Source: Leucobacter sp. Psy1
GTDB taxonomy: Bacteria > Actinomycetota > Actinomycetes > Actinomycetales > Microbacteriaceae
Reading direction: 5' to 3'
DNA: 64,000 bases
NCBI RefSeq assembly: GCF_020096995.1
Contig: NZ_CP083692.1
Location: 1,302,001-1,366,000, forward strand
In this document: positions 44,725 to 52,855 of the stretch, piece by piece
Layout: every line of letters begins with the position of its first letter
How positions within the stretch are numbered: the stretch's first letter is position 1
Position numbers and translations under genes: made by a program
Notes under the pieces: generated by a model
The model's input: the letters and a program-made list of their open reading frames with translations, nothing else
What the model was told of the DNA's origin: nothing
Database searches by the model: none

Positions 44725-45045
44725 TCAACTCACCGCCTTCAGGCCGACGACGCAGGCTATGAGGCCGACGAGCAGGCACACCTTGACGACGGTCGCGCGC
44801 TCCCTCCGCGTGACGAGCGCCCACGCCGCAGTGAGGACCGCCCCGATACCGACCCAGACGGCGTACGCCGTTCCGACGGGAATCTCGAGCATCGCCACCG
44901 CGAGTCCGGCCATGCTGAGCGCGAGCGAGATGACGAAGACCACACTCGGCCAGAGCCGCCGGAAGCCCTGCGACGCGCCGAGCGCGGTGGCCCAAACGGC
45001 CTCGAGCATTCCGCTGGCGATGAGAATCACCCATGCGAGCGACAC
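44725..45045 (-). CDS. SMR family exporter, first subunit of a guanidinium-type (SugE/Gdx-like) pair
   Basis: 106 residues with four transmembrane helices. Conserved Glu15 (IASGMLEAVWATAL), the QGFRRLWPS segment between helices 1 and 2 and IPVGTAYAVWVGIGA in helix 3 match SugE/Gdx, the guanidinium exporters. GTG start 5 bases after GGGAGGT, which directly follows a guanidine-III riboswitch. The stop is within three bases of the second SMR gene, so the two form a co-translated, probably heterodimeric, transporter. Cellular role: export of guanidinium in exchange for protons. Confidence 0.92.
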   Translation of the reverse strand: MSLAWVILIASGMLEAVWATALGASQGFRRLWPSVVFVISLALSMAGLAVAMLEIPVGTAYAVWVGIGAVLTAAWALVTRRERATVVKVCLLVGLIACVVGLKAVS

Positions 45046-45057
45046 GATCCACCTCCC

Positions 45058-45099
45058 GTGGCAGTCTTGTCGCTGGGCGGGTACTGCTCCCTCGTCCGC
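45058..45099 (-). ncRNA. Guanidine-III riboswitch (ykkC-III)
   Basis: Reading on the minus strand from 45099, the conserved blocks GGACGAGG, GTACCCG and GACAAGAC occur in order with the usual spacing. The 5' GCGG can pair with CCGC after the GTAC block, and GCAGT with ACTGC at the 3' end, giving the compact pseudoknot of the ykkC-III class. The Shine-Dalgarno GGGAGGT of the first SMR gene starts at the next base, so control of translation is likely. An extra hairpin (CCCGC-GAAG-GCGGG) lies just upstream, at about 45102-45115. Confidence 0.88.
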
Positions 45100-45205
45100 G
45101 CCCCGCCTTCGCGGGACTGCTGACAGTCTCTCACACCTGGACGTGCGCTGCCGGCGTCCGGTAGGGGATAATCGACTGAGGAGAGGTCACGACGGAGGGA
45201 GCGCA

Positions 45206-45856
45206 GTGTTCAGCAGGTTCTTCAAGCGCGACCGCAAACGTCGTGCGCCACGTCGCTTGCCTCGTCGAGTACTCGCTCCGGTCGAGGAGATCGTGGAGCA
45301 GGGACTGCTGGTCGATGACGTTGCCGTTCGCATGAACGTCAAGAACGCCGTCATCATGAATGCGCTGAAGCGCGGCGTCGACTACGACGAGCAGCAGATC
45401 GCGGGCATGGTCCGCACCACGCTCACCGATCTCGCGGACGAGCGGGATCAGGATGCGCAGCATATCGGCCGCATGCTCGGTGAGATCCGCGACACCGGCT
45501 CGAGCGCGTCGAGCGACTCCGAGTACGGCAACGACGACAACCGGACCCTCCGCCACCGGCGCGAGGTCTACGAGACGATCGCGAGTGCGCTGCGGGAGCG
45601 GGCGGCAGACGACGCCTATGTGGCGCAGATCGTGGAGCGAGCGAGCGAGGCGGCCTGGTCGGAGATCAGTGACTCGCTGAAAGAGCGCGCCTCGCACCCC
45701 TATTACGCCGGCGGAGCGAGCCCGGAGTACCAGGCCGCACGAGATGACCGGATCCAGCAGCTCATCGAGCGAGACCTCACCGCCCTTGTGCAGCAGCAGA
45801 GTCCGAAGAACGGCAAGTCGCCGCGCAAGTGGGGTAAGAAGCGCGAGTCAGAGTGA
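45206..45856 (+). CDS. Conserved hypothetical protein, cytoplasmic
   Basis: 216 residues, not recognised. A very basic N-terminus (FKRDRKRRAPRRLPRRV) is followed by a helix-turn-helix-sized segment (EEIVEQGLLVDDVAVRMNVK), a charged helical region with an Asn/Asp/Ser linker (about 95-110), and a Lys-rich C-terminus. It is predicted all-helical with no membrane segment. GTG start is supported by GGAGGGAG a few bases upstream; a GATAAT hexamer at 45167-45172 would start a leader of about 27 bases. Convergent with a GNAT gene 9 bases away. Confidence 0.7.
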   Translation: MFSRFFKRDRKRRAPRRLPRRVLAPVEEIVEQGLLVDDVAVRMNVKNAVIMNALKRGVDYDEQQIAGMVRTTLTDLADERDQDAQHIGRMLGEIRDTGSSASSDSEYGNDDNRTLRHRREVYETIASALRERAADDAYVAQIVERASEAAWSEISDSLKERASHPYYAGGASPEYQAARDDRIQQLIERDLTALVQQQSPKNGKSPRKWGKKRESE

Positions 45857-45865
45857 GCGGGAGCG

Positions 45866-46147
45866 TCACGCCAGGTCGGGGTGCTCCCTGAGGTAGGTGG
45901 CGACGAATGGGCACGACGCCGCGATCCTGCGCTCGCGCGCGAGGTCGCTCGTCACCGCCGCGTGGACGAGACGCGATGCTATGCCCTGTCCGCGCAACGC
46001 GGTCGGCACCAGGGTATGATCGAAATCGATCCCGTCGTCGCCGAGCAGCCGGTAGTGCGCTTCGCCGACGCGTTCCCCGTCGCTCGCACGCACTGCCGTG
46101 AAGCGGTGCCGATCCGGCTCGTGCATGAACTCGATGTCTTCGCTCAT
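45866..46147 (-). CDS. Small GNAT-like acetyltransferase (YidJ/Acetyltransf_CG type)
   Basis: 93 residues, the short single-domain acyl-CoA acetyltransferase family. TLVPTALRGQGIASRLVHAA is motif A with the R-G-Q-G-I-A pyrophosphate loop, and ASCPFVATYLREHP is the typical C-terminal segment. FDHTLVP precedes it as in the family. Substrate unknown. The ATG follows TAGGCT by 6 bases with no Shine-Dalgarno, so it is probably leaderless. Divergent from the DHA2 exporter gene. Confidence 0.9.
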   Translation of the reverse strand: MSEDIEFMHEPDRHRFTAVRASDGERVGEAHYRLLGDDGIDFDHTLVPTALRGQGIASRLVHAAVTSDLARERRIAASCPFVATYLREHPDLA

Positions 46148-46153
46148 GCCGTC

Positions 46154-46159
46154 AGCCTA
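46154..46159 (-). promoter_or_regulatory. -10 box of a leaderless promoter for the small GNAT gene
   Basis: TAGGCT on the minus strand, 6 bases before the ATG at 46147. Confidence 0.42.
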
Positions 46160-46180
46160 GCGATGGAGCGGAAGCCGGGA

Positions 46181-46186
46181 TAGACT
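46181..46186 (+). promoter_or_regulatory. -10 box for the DHA2 exporter gene
   Basis: TAGACT; transcription would start near 46193, about 20 bases before the ATG, leaving room for the GAGAGGA ribosome site. This gene therefore differs from its leaderless neighbours. Confidence 0.4.
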
Positions 46187-46213
46187 GAAATCTTTGCTCG
46201 AGAGGACCCCACC

Positions 46214-47692
46214 ATGTCTGCCCCCGCCAACGCGCAGCCCTCCACCGGTCCCGTCGACCTCCCCGAGTCGACGGACGCGCCGCAGTTCGGCGCTGCCGAG
46301 AAGTTGGCGATCTGGCTGCTGCTCGGATCCGCGTTCGTCGTGATCCTGAACGAGACGATCATGGGCGTGGCGCTGCCGCATCTCATGACGGACCTCGACA
46401 TCACGGCGGCCGCGGCGCAGTGGCTGACGACGGTGTTCCTGCTGACGATGAGCGTGGTGATCCCCATCACGGGCATGCTCATCCAGCGCTACCGGACCCG
46501 CACCCTCTTCATCGCTGCGATGTCGCTGTTCACGCTCGGCACGCTCGTTGCCGCGGTCGCGCCGGGCTTCGGCGTGCTCGTCGTGGCCCGAGCGGTGCAG
46601 GCGAGTGGAACGGCGATCATGATGCCGTTGCTGATGACCACGGTGGTGACGCTCGTGCCCGAGCGTCAGCGCGGACAGCTCATGGGGCGGATCGCGATCG
46701 TCATCTCAGTCGCCCCTGCGCTCGGACCGACCATTTCGGGACTCATCCTGCAGTGGCTGACGTGGCGCTGGATGTTCATCCTCGTGCTGCCGATCGCCGT
46801 GTTCGCGCTCGTCGCCGGCATGGTGCGGATGCCCAACGTGGGTACGCAGCGTCGCGCTCGCATCGATGCGCTGTCGGTCGTGCTCTCGGTGGTCGCCTTC
46901 GGTGGCCTGGTGTACGGGCTCAGCCTCGTCGGCGAGGCCGCCAGCGCCGATGAGCTCGTGCCGCCGTGGGTTCCGGTGGTCGCGGGAGCGGTCGCCCTCG
47001 CGCTGTTCATCTGGCGTCAGCTGCGTCTGCAGCGCGAGGATCGGGCGCTGCTCGACCTCCGCACGTTCCGCACGCGCCCCTTCGCCCTGTCGACGATCCT
47101 CTTCGCGTTCTGCTCGATCGCCCTGTTCGGCACGCTGATCCTGCTTCCGATCTACATGCAGAACGTGCTCGGGTATGCAACGCTCGAGACCGGGCTCATG
47201 CTGCTCCCCGGCGGATTGCTCATGGGTCTGCTCGGCCCGGTGGTCGGCCGTGCCGTGGACGCCCGCGGTGCTCGCTCGATGCTGCTGCCAGGCACCGTGC
47301 TCACGGCGCTCGCGCTCTGGGCGATGACGCTGCTGGGTGACGAGACGTCGATCTGGCAGGTGCTCGCGACCCACCTCCTGCTGAGCGTCGGGCTGGCCGG
47401 AACCTTCACGCCGCTGTTCTCGGTCGCCCTCGGTTCGCTGCCCCCGCACCTCGCGTCATATGGCAGCGCCACGATCTCGACGGTGCAGCAGGTGGGCGGT
47501 GCCGCTGGAACGGCCCTGTTCGTAACGATCATGACGCTCGTCTCCACGGCGGCGGCCGGGTCTCCTGAAGCTGTCAATCCGCATGACCTGGCGGCGGGAA
47601 CGCGCGCCGCGTTCATGGTCGGCGGGATCGCTGCGACGGCGTCGATCGCGCTCGCGGTGTTCATTCGCGAGGAACCCCGCCGCATCGCCTGA
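46214..47692 (+). CDS. MFS multidrug exporter, DHA2 (14-helix) family
   Basis: 492 residues, 14 predicted helices, EmrB/QacA type. DHA2 motifs: LNETIMGVALPHLMTDL in helix 1, AAAQWLTTVFLLTMSVVIP, and GRIAIVISVAPALGPTISG (motif C of drug/proton antiporters). It probably exports hydrophobic or cationic drugs. GAGAGGA lies 8 bases before the ATG. No TetR or MarR gene is directly adjacent. Tail to tail with the LysR gene, 29 bases apart. Confidence 0.92.
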   Translation: MSAPANAQPSTGPVDLPESTDAPQFGAAEKLAIWLLLGSAFVVILNETIMGVALPHLMTDLDITAAAAQWLTTVFLLTMSVVIPITGMLIQRYRTRTLFIAAMSLFTLGTLVAAVAPGFGVLVVARAVQASGTAIMMPLLMTTVVTLVPERQRGQLMGRIAIVISVAPALGPTISGLILQWLTWRWMFILVLPIAVFALVAGMVRMPNVGTQRRARIDALSVVLSVVAFGGLVYGLSLVGEAASADELVPPWVPVVAGAVALALFIWRQLRLQREDRALLDLRTFRTRPFALSTILFAFCSIALFGTLILLPIYMQNVLGYATLETGLMLLPGGLLMGLLGPVVGRAVDARGARSMLLPGTVLTALALWAMTLLGDETSIWQVLATHLLLSVGLAGTFTPLFSVALGSLPPHLASYGSATISTVQQVGGAAGTALFVTIMTLVSTAAAGSPEAVNPHDLAAGTRAAFMVGGIAATASIALAVFIREEPRRIA

Positions 47693-47721
47693 CCGTGCGT
47701 CGTGCCTCGTCGCACCGGAGT

Positions 47722-48654
47722 TCAGCGCTCCGATGCGGCGAGGCGCCCGAGCGCTTCCTGCACCGCGTCGGTCACGTGCCGCATGGCCGTCGGGGGGAGC
47801 CGGGGGTTCGCCTCGCGCGGCGTCGCGAGGAGCAGGGTGCGCGTGAAGACGGGATCGTCGATCGGCACGAGCGAGACGCCAGGCGCCTCGGATTCTCGCG
47901 CGAGCCTGGAGACGAGACCGATGACCATGCCGGCGGCGATCATACCGAGCATGACCGAGAAGTCGTCGGTGCGCATCGAGACGTCGATGGTGCGTCCGGC
48001 CTCGGCGAACGCGTCGACGATCACGGTGTCCATGGGATCCTGCCGGGTTGCGCCGAGCAGCCAGCGCTCATCGGCGAGGCTCACGAGCTCGGTTCGATCG
48101 ATCGCGTCGCGGCCGGCGAGCCGGTGCTGGTCGGGAAGCGCGAGGTAGAGGGGATCCTGCCAGAGCTCGATCGTCTCCACCCCCTGTCTGAGGGGGAGTT
48201 CGTAGCCGGGCACCGAATAGAGCAGGGCGGCATCGAGCTCGCTCTGGTTGAGGTGTGCGACGAGCGGTGCCACCTCGGCCAGCGTGACGTCGAGCGAGAG
48301 CCCGCGATCCCCGAGCGCGTGCACGACGTCGGGGAGGAGGCGCGCCGCTGCGGTGGGGAAGGTGCCGAACCGGAGTCTCGCGTGCCCCGAGACGGCGTAG
48401 CTGCGCGCGTCCTCGAGCGCGCGCTCCGAGAGGGCGAGGATCTCGAGCACGCGCTCGAGGACGAATCCGCCGAGCGGCGTGAGCGTGCTCCCTCGTGACG
48501 TTCGTGACAGCAGCGGTGCGCCAACGAGCCGCTCGAGATTCGCGAGGTGGTAGTCCACAGTCGGCTGGCTCCAGGAGAGTGCGCGTGCAGCGCCGGCCAC
48601 GGAGCCGGCGGCGTCCACGGCGCGGAGCGCCTCGAGCTGACGCAGATCGATCAC
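47722..48654 (-). CDS. LysR family transcriptional regulator
   Basis: 310 residues: N-terminal winged helix-turn-helix (1-60, MIDLRQLEALRAVDAAGSVA, LSWSQPTVDYHLANLERLVG) and a periplasmic-binding-like effector domain (about 90-300). It is divergent from an Orn/Lys/Arg decarboxylase gene; a TATACT hexamer on this strand (48708-48713) and a TATATG on the other overlap in the gap, so the regulator probably controls both directions. The inducer may be a basic amino acid, by context only. Confidence 0.92.
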   Translation of the reverse strand: MIDLRQLEALRAVDAAGSVAGAARALSWSQPTVDYHLANLERLVGAPLLSRTSRGSTLTPLGGFVLERVLEILALSERALEDARSYAVSGHARLRFGTFPTAAARLLPDVVHALGDRGLSLDVTLAEVAPLVAHLNQSELDAALLYSVPGYELPLRQGVETIELWQDPLYLALPDQHRLAGRDAIDRTELVSLADERWLLGATRQDPMDTVIVDAFAEAGRTIDVSMRTDDFSVMLGMIAAGMVIGLVSRLARESEAPGVSLVPIDDPVFTRTLLLATPREANPRLPPTAMRHVTDAVQEALGRLAASER

Positions 48655-48772
48655 GGCATCCTCCTGTCTCTGTTGCCCGGACCACGATGTTTCCGGCAGC
48701 TACAGAGAGTATATGGTGGCCGGGAGAAAGCTCGGGGTTCCGTGCGGTCCGCGCCTGCGGGAACATTGACCC

Positions 48773-50350
48773 ATGCTCGAAGCCGACGTCCCCGATGCTG
48801 CCCACACGCTCGCCGATACGCGCGAAGCACGAGTGACGGCCGATACTCCTGCGTTGTCTCAGGAGGAAACGCCATACGCCGACGCCCTGCAGGCGTTCGT
48901 CGATCAGCGGCCGGTCCACCTGATGGTGCCGGGGCACGGCGGCGATGCCGACGGGCTCAGCCGCAAGCTCGCCGACTTCATGGGCGAGCGGACGCTGCAG
49001 CTCGACGTCCCGATGCTCATCGAGGGCATCGACCTCGGTGAGGATCCGCCGCTGACACGCTCCCTGCAGCTCGCAGCCGAAGCCTGGGGTGCCAGGCGCA
49101 CCTGGTTCCTCACCAACGGGGCGTCGCAGGCGAATCGCACGGCGGCCCTCGCGATCCGCGGGCTCGGCCGGAACGTGCTCTCGCAGCGGAGTGCCCACTC
49201 GAGCTTCAGCGACGGCGTGCTCGTCTCCGGGCTGATCCCGTCGTTCGTGCAGCCCTCGGTCGACCATGTCCACGGCATGGCGCACGGCGTCTCGCCCGAG
49301 AGCCTCGAGACGGCGCTGCGCGAGGCGGAGGAGCAGGGGCGTCCGGCAGCCGCCGTCTACGTGATCTCGCCGAGCTACTTCGGGTCGGTCTCGGATGTCC
49401 GCGGGCTCGCCGACATCGCCCATGCGCACGGCGCGCCCCTGGTGGTCGACGGCGCCTGGGGCCCGCATTTCGGCTTCCACCCCGATCTTCCCGAGTCGCC
49501 GGCCCGGCTGGGTGCCGACCTCGTCATCTCGAGCACGCACAAGCTCGGCGGCTCGTTGACGCAGTCGGCCATGCTCCACCTCGGCGACGGGCCGTTCGCC
49601 GATCGTCTCGAGCCGCTCATCGAGCGGGCTTTCACCATGACGGCGTCGACGTCGACGAGCGCGCTCCTCAGCGGCTCCCTCGACATTGCGCGGCACGCCC
49701 TCGCCACGGGTGAGGAGGAGATCGGTCGCTCGATCGATGCAGCCAGGGAGTTCCGTCAGCGTTTGCGCGAGGATCCGCGCTTCGGTGTGGTGAGTGACGT
49801 CTTCGGTCAGTTCGACGACATCGTCGACACCGATCTGCTGCGGGTGCCGATCGACGTCTCGGCGAGCGGCGTTACGGGGCACTGGATGCGCCGTCAGATG
49901 GTCGCCGAGCACGACATCTACTTCGAGATGGCCACCGCAACCTCGGTCGTCGCCGTCATTGGCGCGGGCAAGGTGCCCGACTACGACCGGGTCTACCGTG
50001 CGTTGGTCGAGGCCGTCGAGTCTGAGGCCGCGGTCTTCGAGCGCGCAGCGAACGCCGAAGACGATGCCTTTCCTGCGCTGCCTGCTCCGGGGGAGCTGCG
50101 CATGCTCCCGAGCGAGGGGTTCCTGGGGGAGACCGAGCTCGTTCCCGCTGCCGAAGCCGTCGGACGGGTCTCCTCGGACACGCTCGCGGCCTACCCGCCA
50201 GGTATTCCCAACGTGATCCCCGGTGAGGAGATCACGGCGGAAACCGTTGCGTTCCTCCAGGCTGTCGCAGCCTCGCCCACCGGCTACGTCCGCGGTGCCG
50301 CGGACGGCACCGTTTCGCGCTTCCGCGTCGTGAAGAACGACCGCGCCTGA
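48773..50350 (+). CDS. Orn/Lys/Arg decarboxylase family PLP enzyme (SpeA-like, fold type I)
   Basis: 525 residues, similar to the Bacillus-type arginine/lysine decarboxylases. PLP lysine Lys257 (SSTHKLGGSLTQ), cofactor-ring Asp/Ala in VVDGAWGPHFG, the substrate loop HLMVPGHGG, and AYPPGIPNVIPGEEI near the C-terminus are all typical. It would yield agmatine, cadaverine or putrescine; the substrate is not decidable. The ATG at 48773 has no clear ribosome site; a GTG about 20 codons later is possible. It is followed by a permease, a Usp protein and LysA on the same strand. Confidence 0.9.
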   Translation: MLEADVPDAAHTLADTREARVTADTPALSQEETPYADALQAFVDQRPVHLMVPGHGGDADGLSRKLADFMGERTLQLDVPMLIEGIDLGEDPPLTRSLQLAAEAWGARRTWFLTNGASQANRTAALAIRGLGRNVLSQRSAHSSFSDGVLVSGLIPSFVQPSVDHVHGMAHGVSPESLETALREAEEQGRPAAAVYVISPSYFGSVSDVRGLADIAHAHGAPLVVDGAWGPHFGFHPDLPESPARLGADLVISSTHKLGGSLTQSAMLHLGDGPFADRLEPLIERAFTMTASTSTSALLSGSLDIARHALATGEEEIGRSIDAAREFRQRLREDPRFGVVSDVFGQFDDIVDTDLLRVPIDVSASGVTGHWMRRQMVAEHDIYFEMATATSVVAVIGAGKVPDYDRVYRALVEAVESEAAVFERAANAEDDAFPALPAPGELRMLPSEGFLGETELVPAAEAVGRVSSDTLAAYPPGIPNVIPGEEITAETVAFLQAVAASPTGYVRGAADGTVSRFRVVKNDRA

Positions 50351-50361
50351 CGCACTACGAT

Positions 50362-50389
50362 GTTGTCGTCGCCATCCGGCGACGACAAC
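50362..50389 (+). terminator. Hairpin between decarboxylase and permease genes
   Basis: Perfect 12-bp stem (GTTGTCGTCGCC and complement) with an ATCC loop, followed about 10 bases later by GTTTTCC. It is a terminator or attenuator for read-through from the decarboxylase gene. A TACGAT hexamer immediately before it (50356-50361) could also start a separate permease transcript within the hairpin. Confidence 0.55.
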
Positions 50390-50434
50390 GACTCCTGCCG
50401 TTTTCCGGCCCCACCAGACAAGGAAGTCGCCCAC

Positions 50435-51877
50435 ATGAGTACATCGAGCCCCAGTGTGCCGCTGCGCCAGCAGCTGTTCCGGGTGAAACCCGTTCCGAAG
50501 GCCGGAGCTGACGGCAGCGAGCTGAAGCGCACCATCGGGCTGTTCCAGCTCACGATGATCGGCGTCGGCGGCACCATCGGCACCGGTATCTTCTTCATCT
50601 TGTCCGAGGCGGTACCGATCGCCGGCCCAGCGGTCATCTGGTCGTTCGTGATCGCGGGCGTGGTGGCCGGCCTCTCGGTGCTCTGCTACGCGGAGCTCGC
50701 CGGCGCCGTGCCGGTGTCCGGATCCTCGTACTCGTACGCCTACACGACCCTCGGAGAGCTGCCGGCCATGGGTGTCGCGGCCTGTCTGCTGCTCGAGTAC
50801 GGCGTCTCCACGGCGGCGGTCGCCGTGGGCTGGTCGCAGTACGTCAACCAGCTGCTGAACAACCTCTTCGGCGTGCAGTTGCCGCACGCGCTCTCGTACG
50901 CCCCTGAGGAGGGCGGCATCGTGAATCTGCCGGCCATCCTGCTCATTGCGATGTGCGCCTTCATCCTGATCCGGGGCACCTCGCACTCCGCGATCACCAA
51001 CACGATCATGGTCGTGATCAAGATCGCCGTCCTCATCTTCTTCATCGCCGTCGGCATGACCGGGTGGAACACCGACCACTTCGCCGACTTCGCACCGTTC
51101 GGGTTCGCCGGCGTGATGACCGGTGCGGGACTGATCTTCTTCTCGTTCGTCGGGCTCGACGCTGTCGCGACAGCGGGCGACGAGGCCAAGAATCCGCGTC
51201 GCAACCTCCCGATCGCGCTGATCTCCGCGCTCGTCATCGTCACCACCGTCTACGTGCTGGTCGCGCTCGCCGGTCTCGGCGCGCAGGAGACGGAGAAGTT
51301 CGACGGCCAGTCGGCCGGTCTTTCGGCGATCCTCGAGAACATCGTCGGTGCCAGCTGGCCGGGAACGGTCGTCGCCGCCGGCGCGGTCATCTCCATCTTC
51401 AGCGTCACCCTGGTCGTGCTCTACGGGCAAACCCGCATCCTCTTCGCCATGTCGCGCGACGGCATGATGCCGAAGATCTTCCAGCGGGTGAACCCGCGCA
51501 CGAAGACCCCCATCGCCAACACCATCATCGTCGCAGCCGTGGTCTCGGTGCTCGCCGGCGTGCTGCCGATCAACTTCCTCGCCGAGATGACGAGCATCGG
51601 CACCCTCGCCGCGTTCCTCGTTGTATCGATCGCCGTCATCGTTCTGCGCCGCCGAGAGCCGAACCTCGAGCGCTCGTTCCGCGTACCGCTGTACCCCGTG
51701 ATCCCGATCCTCTCCATCATCGGATGCCTCTGGATCATCAAGGACCTGCGCCCGATCACCATCGTCGTCTTCGTGCTCTGGACCGCCGTTGTGCTGGTCT
51801 GGTACTTCTTCACGGGACGCAAGAACTCGGCGCTGGCTCACCGCCCCGTCGACGCACGGACGGAGGACACGCTGTGA
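50435..51877 (+). CDS. Amino acid permease, APC superfamily (cationic amino acid type)
   Basis: 480 residues, 12 predicted helices. GLFQLTMIGVGGTIGTGIFF is the helix-1 substrate-binding break of the APC fold. FSFVGLDAVATAGDEAKNPR is the helix 6/loop signature of cationic amino acid transporters (CAT/YfnA type). AGG AAG lies about 9 bases before the ATG at 50435. Next to an Orn/Lys/Arg decarboxylase, it probably imports the basic amino acid or exchanges it for the amine. Its stop overlaps the Usp gene start (GTGA). Confidence 0.9.
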   Translation: MSTSSPSVPLRQQLFRVKPVPKAGADGSELKRTIGLFQLTMIGVGGTIGTGIFFILSEAVPIAGPAVIWSFVIAGVVAGLSVLCYAELAGAVPVSGSSYSYAYTTLGELPAMGVAACLLLEYGVSTAAVAVGWSQYVNQLLNNLFGVQLPHALSYAPEEGGIVNLPAILLIAMCAFILIRGTSHSAITNTIMVVIKIAVLIFFIAVGMTGWNTDHFADFAPFGFAGVMTGAGLIFFSFVGLDAVATAGDEAKNPRRNLPIALISALVIVTTVYVLVALAGLGAQETEKFDGQSAGLSAILENIVGASWPGTVVAAGAVISIFSVTLVVLYGQTRILFAMSRDGMMPKIFQRVNPRTKTPIANTIIVAAVVSVLAGVLPINFLAEMTSIGTLAAFLVVSIAVIVLRRREPNLERSFRVPLYPVIPILSIIGCLWIIKDLRPITIVVFVLWTAVVLVWYFFTGRKNSALAHRPVDARTEDTL

Positions 51878-52794
51878 GTATCGTCGTCGGAGTGGCCCCT
51901 GGCCACAGCGCGAGCGCCCCGGTGCAGCTCGGGATCCTGCTCGCGCGCTCGTATCGTCAAGACCTCGTCGTGGTGTCGGTCTGCGCCTCGACCTGGCCGC
52001 CACGCATCGGTCGTCGAGAAGCGGCCTACCAAGAGGCGCTCGTCGCCGGTGCCGAATCGGTGCTCGCTGAGGCTCGCGCGCTCGTTCCCGGTGATCTGAC
52101 GGCCGCGTTCGAGGTGCGCACGGCGTCATCGGCGCGGCGTGGACTTCTCGAGGCCGCCGGCGAGCACGGCGCGGTCCGCCTCGTCGTCGGAGCGGCTGGC
52201 GACGCGGCCGAGGGCGTCATCGCGGTGGGATCCGTGTCGACCGGCCTGCTCCAGAGCGCTGACGTACCCGTCGCGATCGCGCCCCACGGCTTCACGGCCG
52301 GAGCCGAGGATCGCCTCGAGCGCGTCACCGCGGCCTATAGCGGCTCGGAGACGTCTGCGGAGCTTGTGCTCGGGGCGGCGGCCGTCGCAGCGGACGCGGG
52401 CGCCGACTTCCGCGTCGCGTCGTTCGCGACCCGGCCACAGGCCGTCACCGAGGCTGCGATCGGCTTCACCGTCGAGGACGACGTCATCGACGAGTGGGCA
52501 GAAGTGATCCGCGCGCACACCGAGGAGATCCTCGCAGACATCGCCGAGTTCTCCGAGCGCCCGAGGTCCGTGGACATCGTGGTCGGTGCGGGCGACACCT
52601 GGGCCGATGCGATCAGCGCCATCGGATGGCGTTCGGCAGAGGTGCTGCTCGTCGGCTCGAGCAGTCTCGGTCCGCTCGCGCGCATCTCGCTCGGCTCGCA
52701 CGCCATGAAGATCGTGCGGCACTCGCCAGTGCCCGTGGTCCTCGTGCCGAGGCGAGCCGCAGAGGCCTACGCGGCACGAGCCGGCGCGCAGTGA
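51874..52794 (+). CDS. Universal stress protein, two Usp domains
   Basis: 306 residues with tandem Usp folds (about 1-140 and 145-298). The second has the ATP-binding pattern G-x2-G-x9-G-S (GSSSLGPLARISLGSHA) before VRHSPVPVVLVP. The first has a degenerate version (GAAGDAAEGVIAVGSVS). GTG start overlaps the permease stop, with CGGAGG upstream. Usp domains are often fused or coupled to amino acid permeases and may tune transport; here the coupling suggests that role. Confidence 0.88.
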   Translation: MSIVVGVAPGHSASAPVQLGILLARSYRQDLVVVSVCASTWPPRIGRREAAYQEALVAGAESVLAEARALVPGDLTAAFEVRTASSARRGLLEAAGEHGAVRLVVGAAGDAAEGVIAVGSVSTGLLQSADVPVAIAPHGFTAGAEDRLERVTAAYSGSETSAELVLGAAAVAADAGADFRVASFATRPQAVTEAAIGFTVEDDVIDEWAEVIRAHTEEILADIAEFSERPRSVDIVVGAGDTWADAISAIGWRSAEVLLVGSSSLGPLARISLGSHAMKIVRHSPVPVVLVPRRAAEAYAARAGAQ

Positions 52795-52855
52795 CCATGC
52801 GCACCGAGTAGAGCGCAGCACCCACCATCCCCACCCACGCCACTTCGGAGGTCAT

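Noticed and set aside
48068..52129. Minus-strand open frame of 1353 codons
   Set aside because: It is antisense to the decarboxylase, permease and Usp genes, which have clear homology. Its translation is Arg/His/Glu/Asp-rich low-complexity sequence, as expected from the reverse strand of GC-rich codons. Only its end coincides with the LysR region, in another frame.
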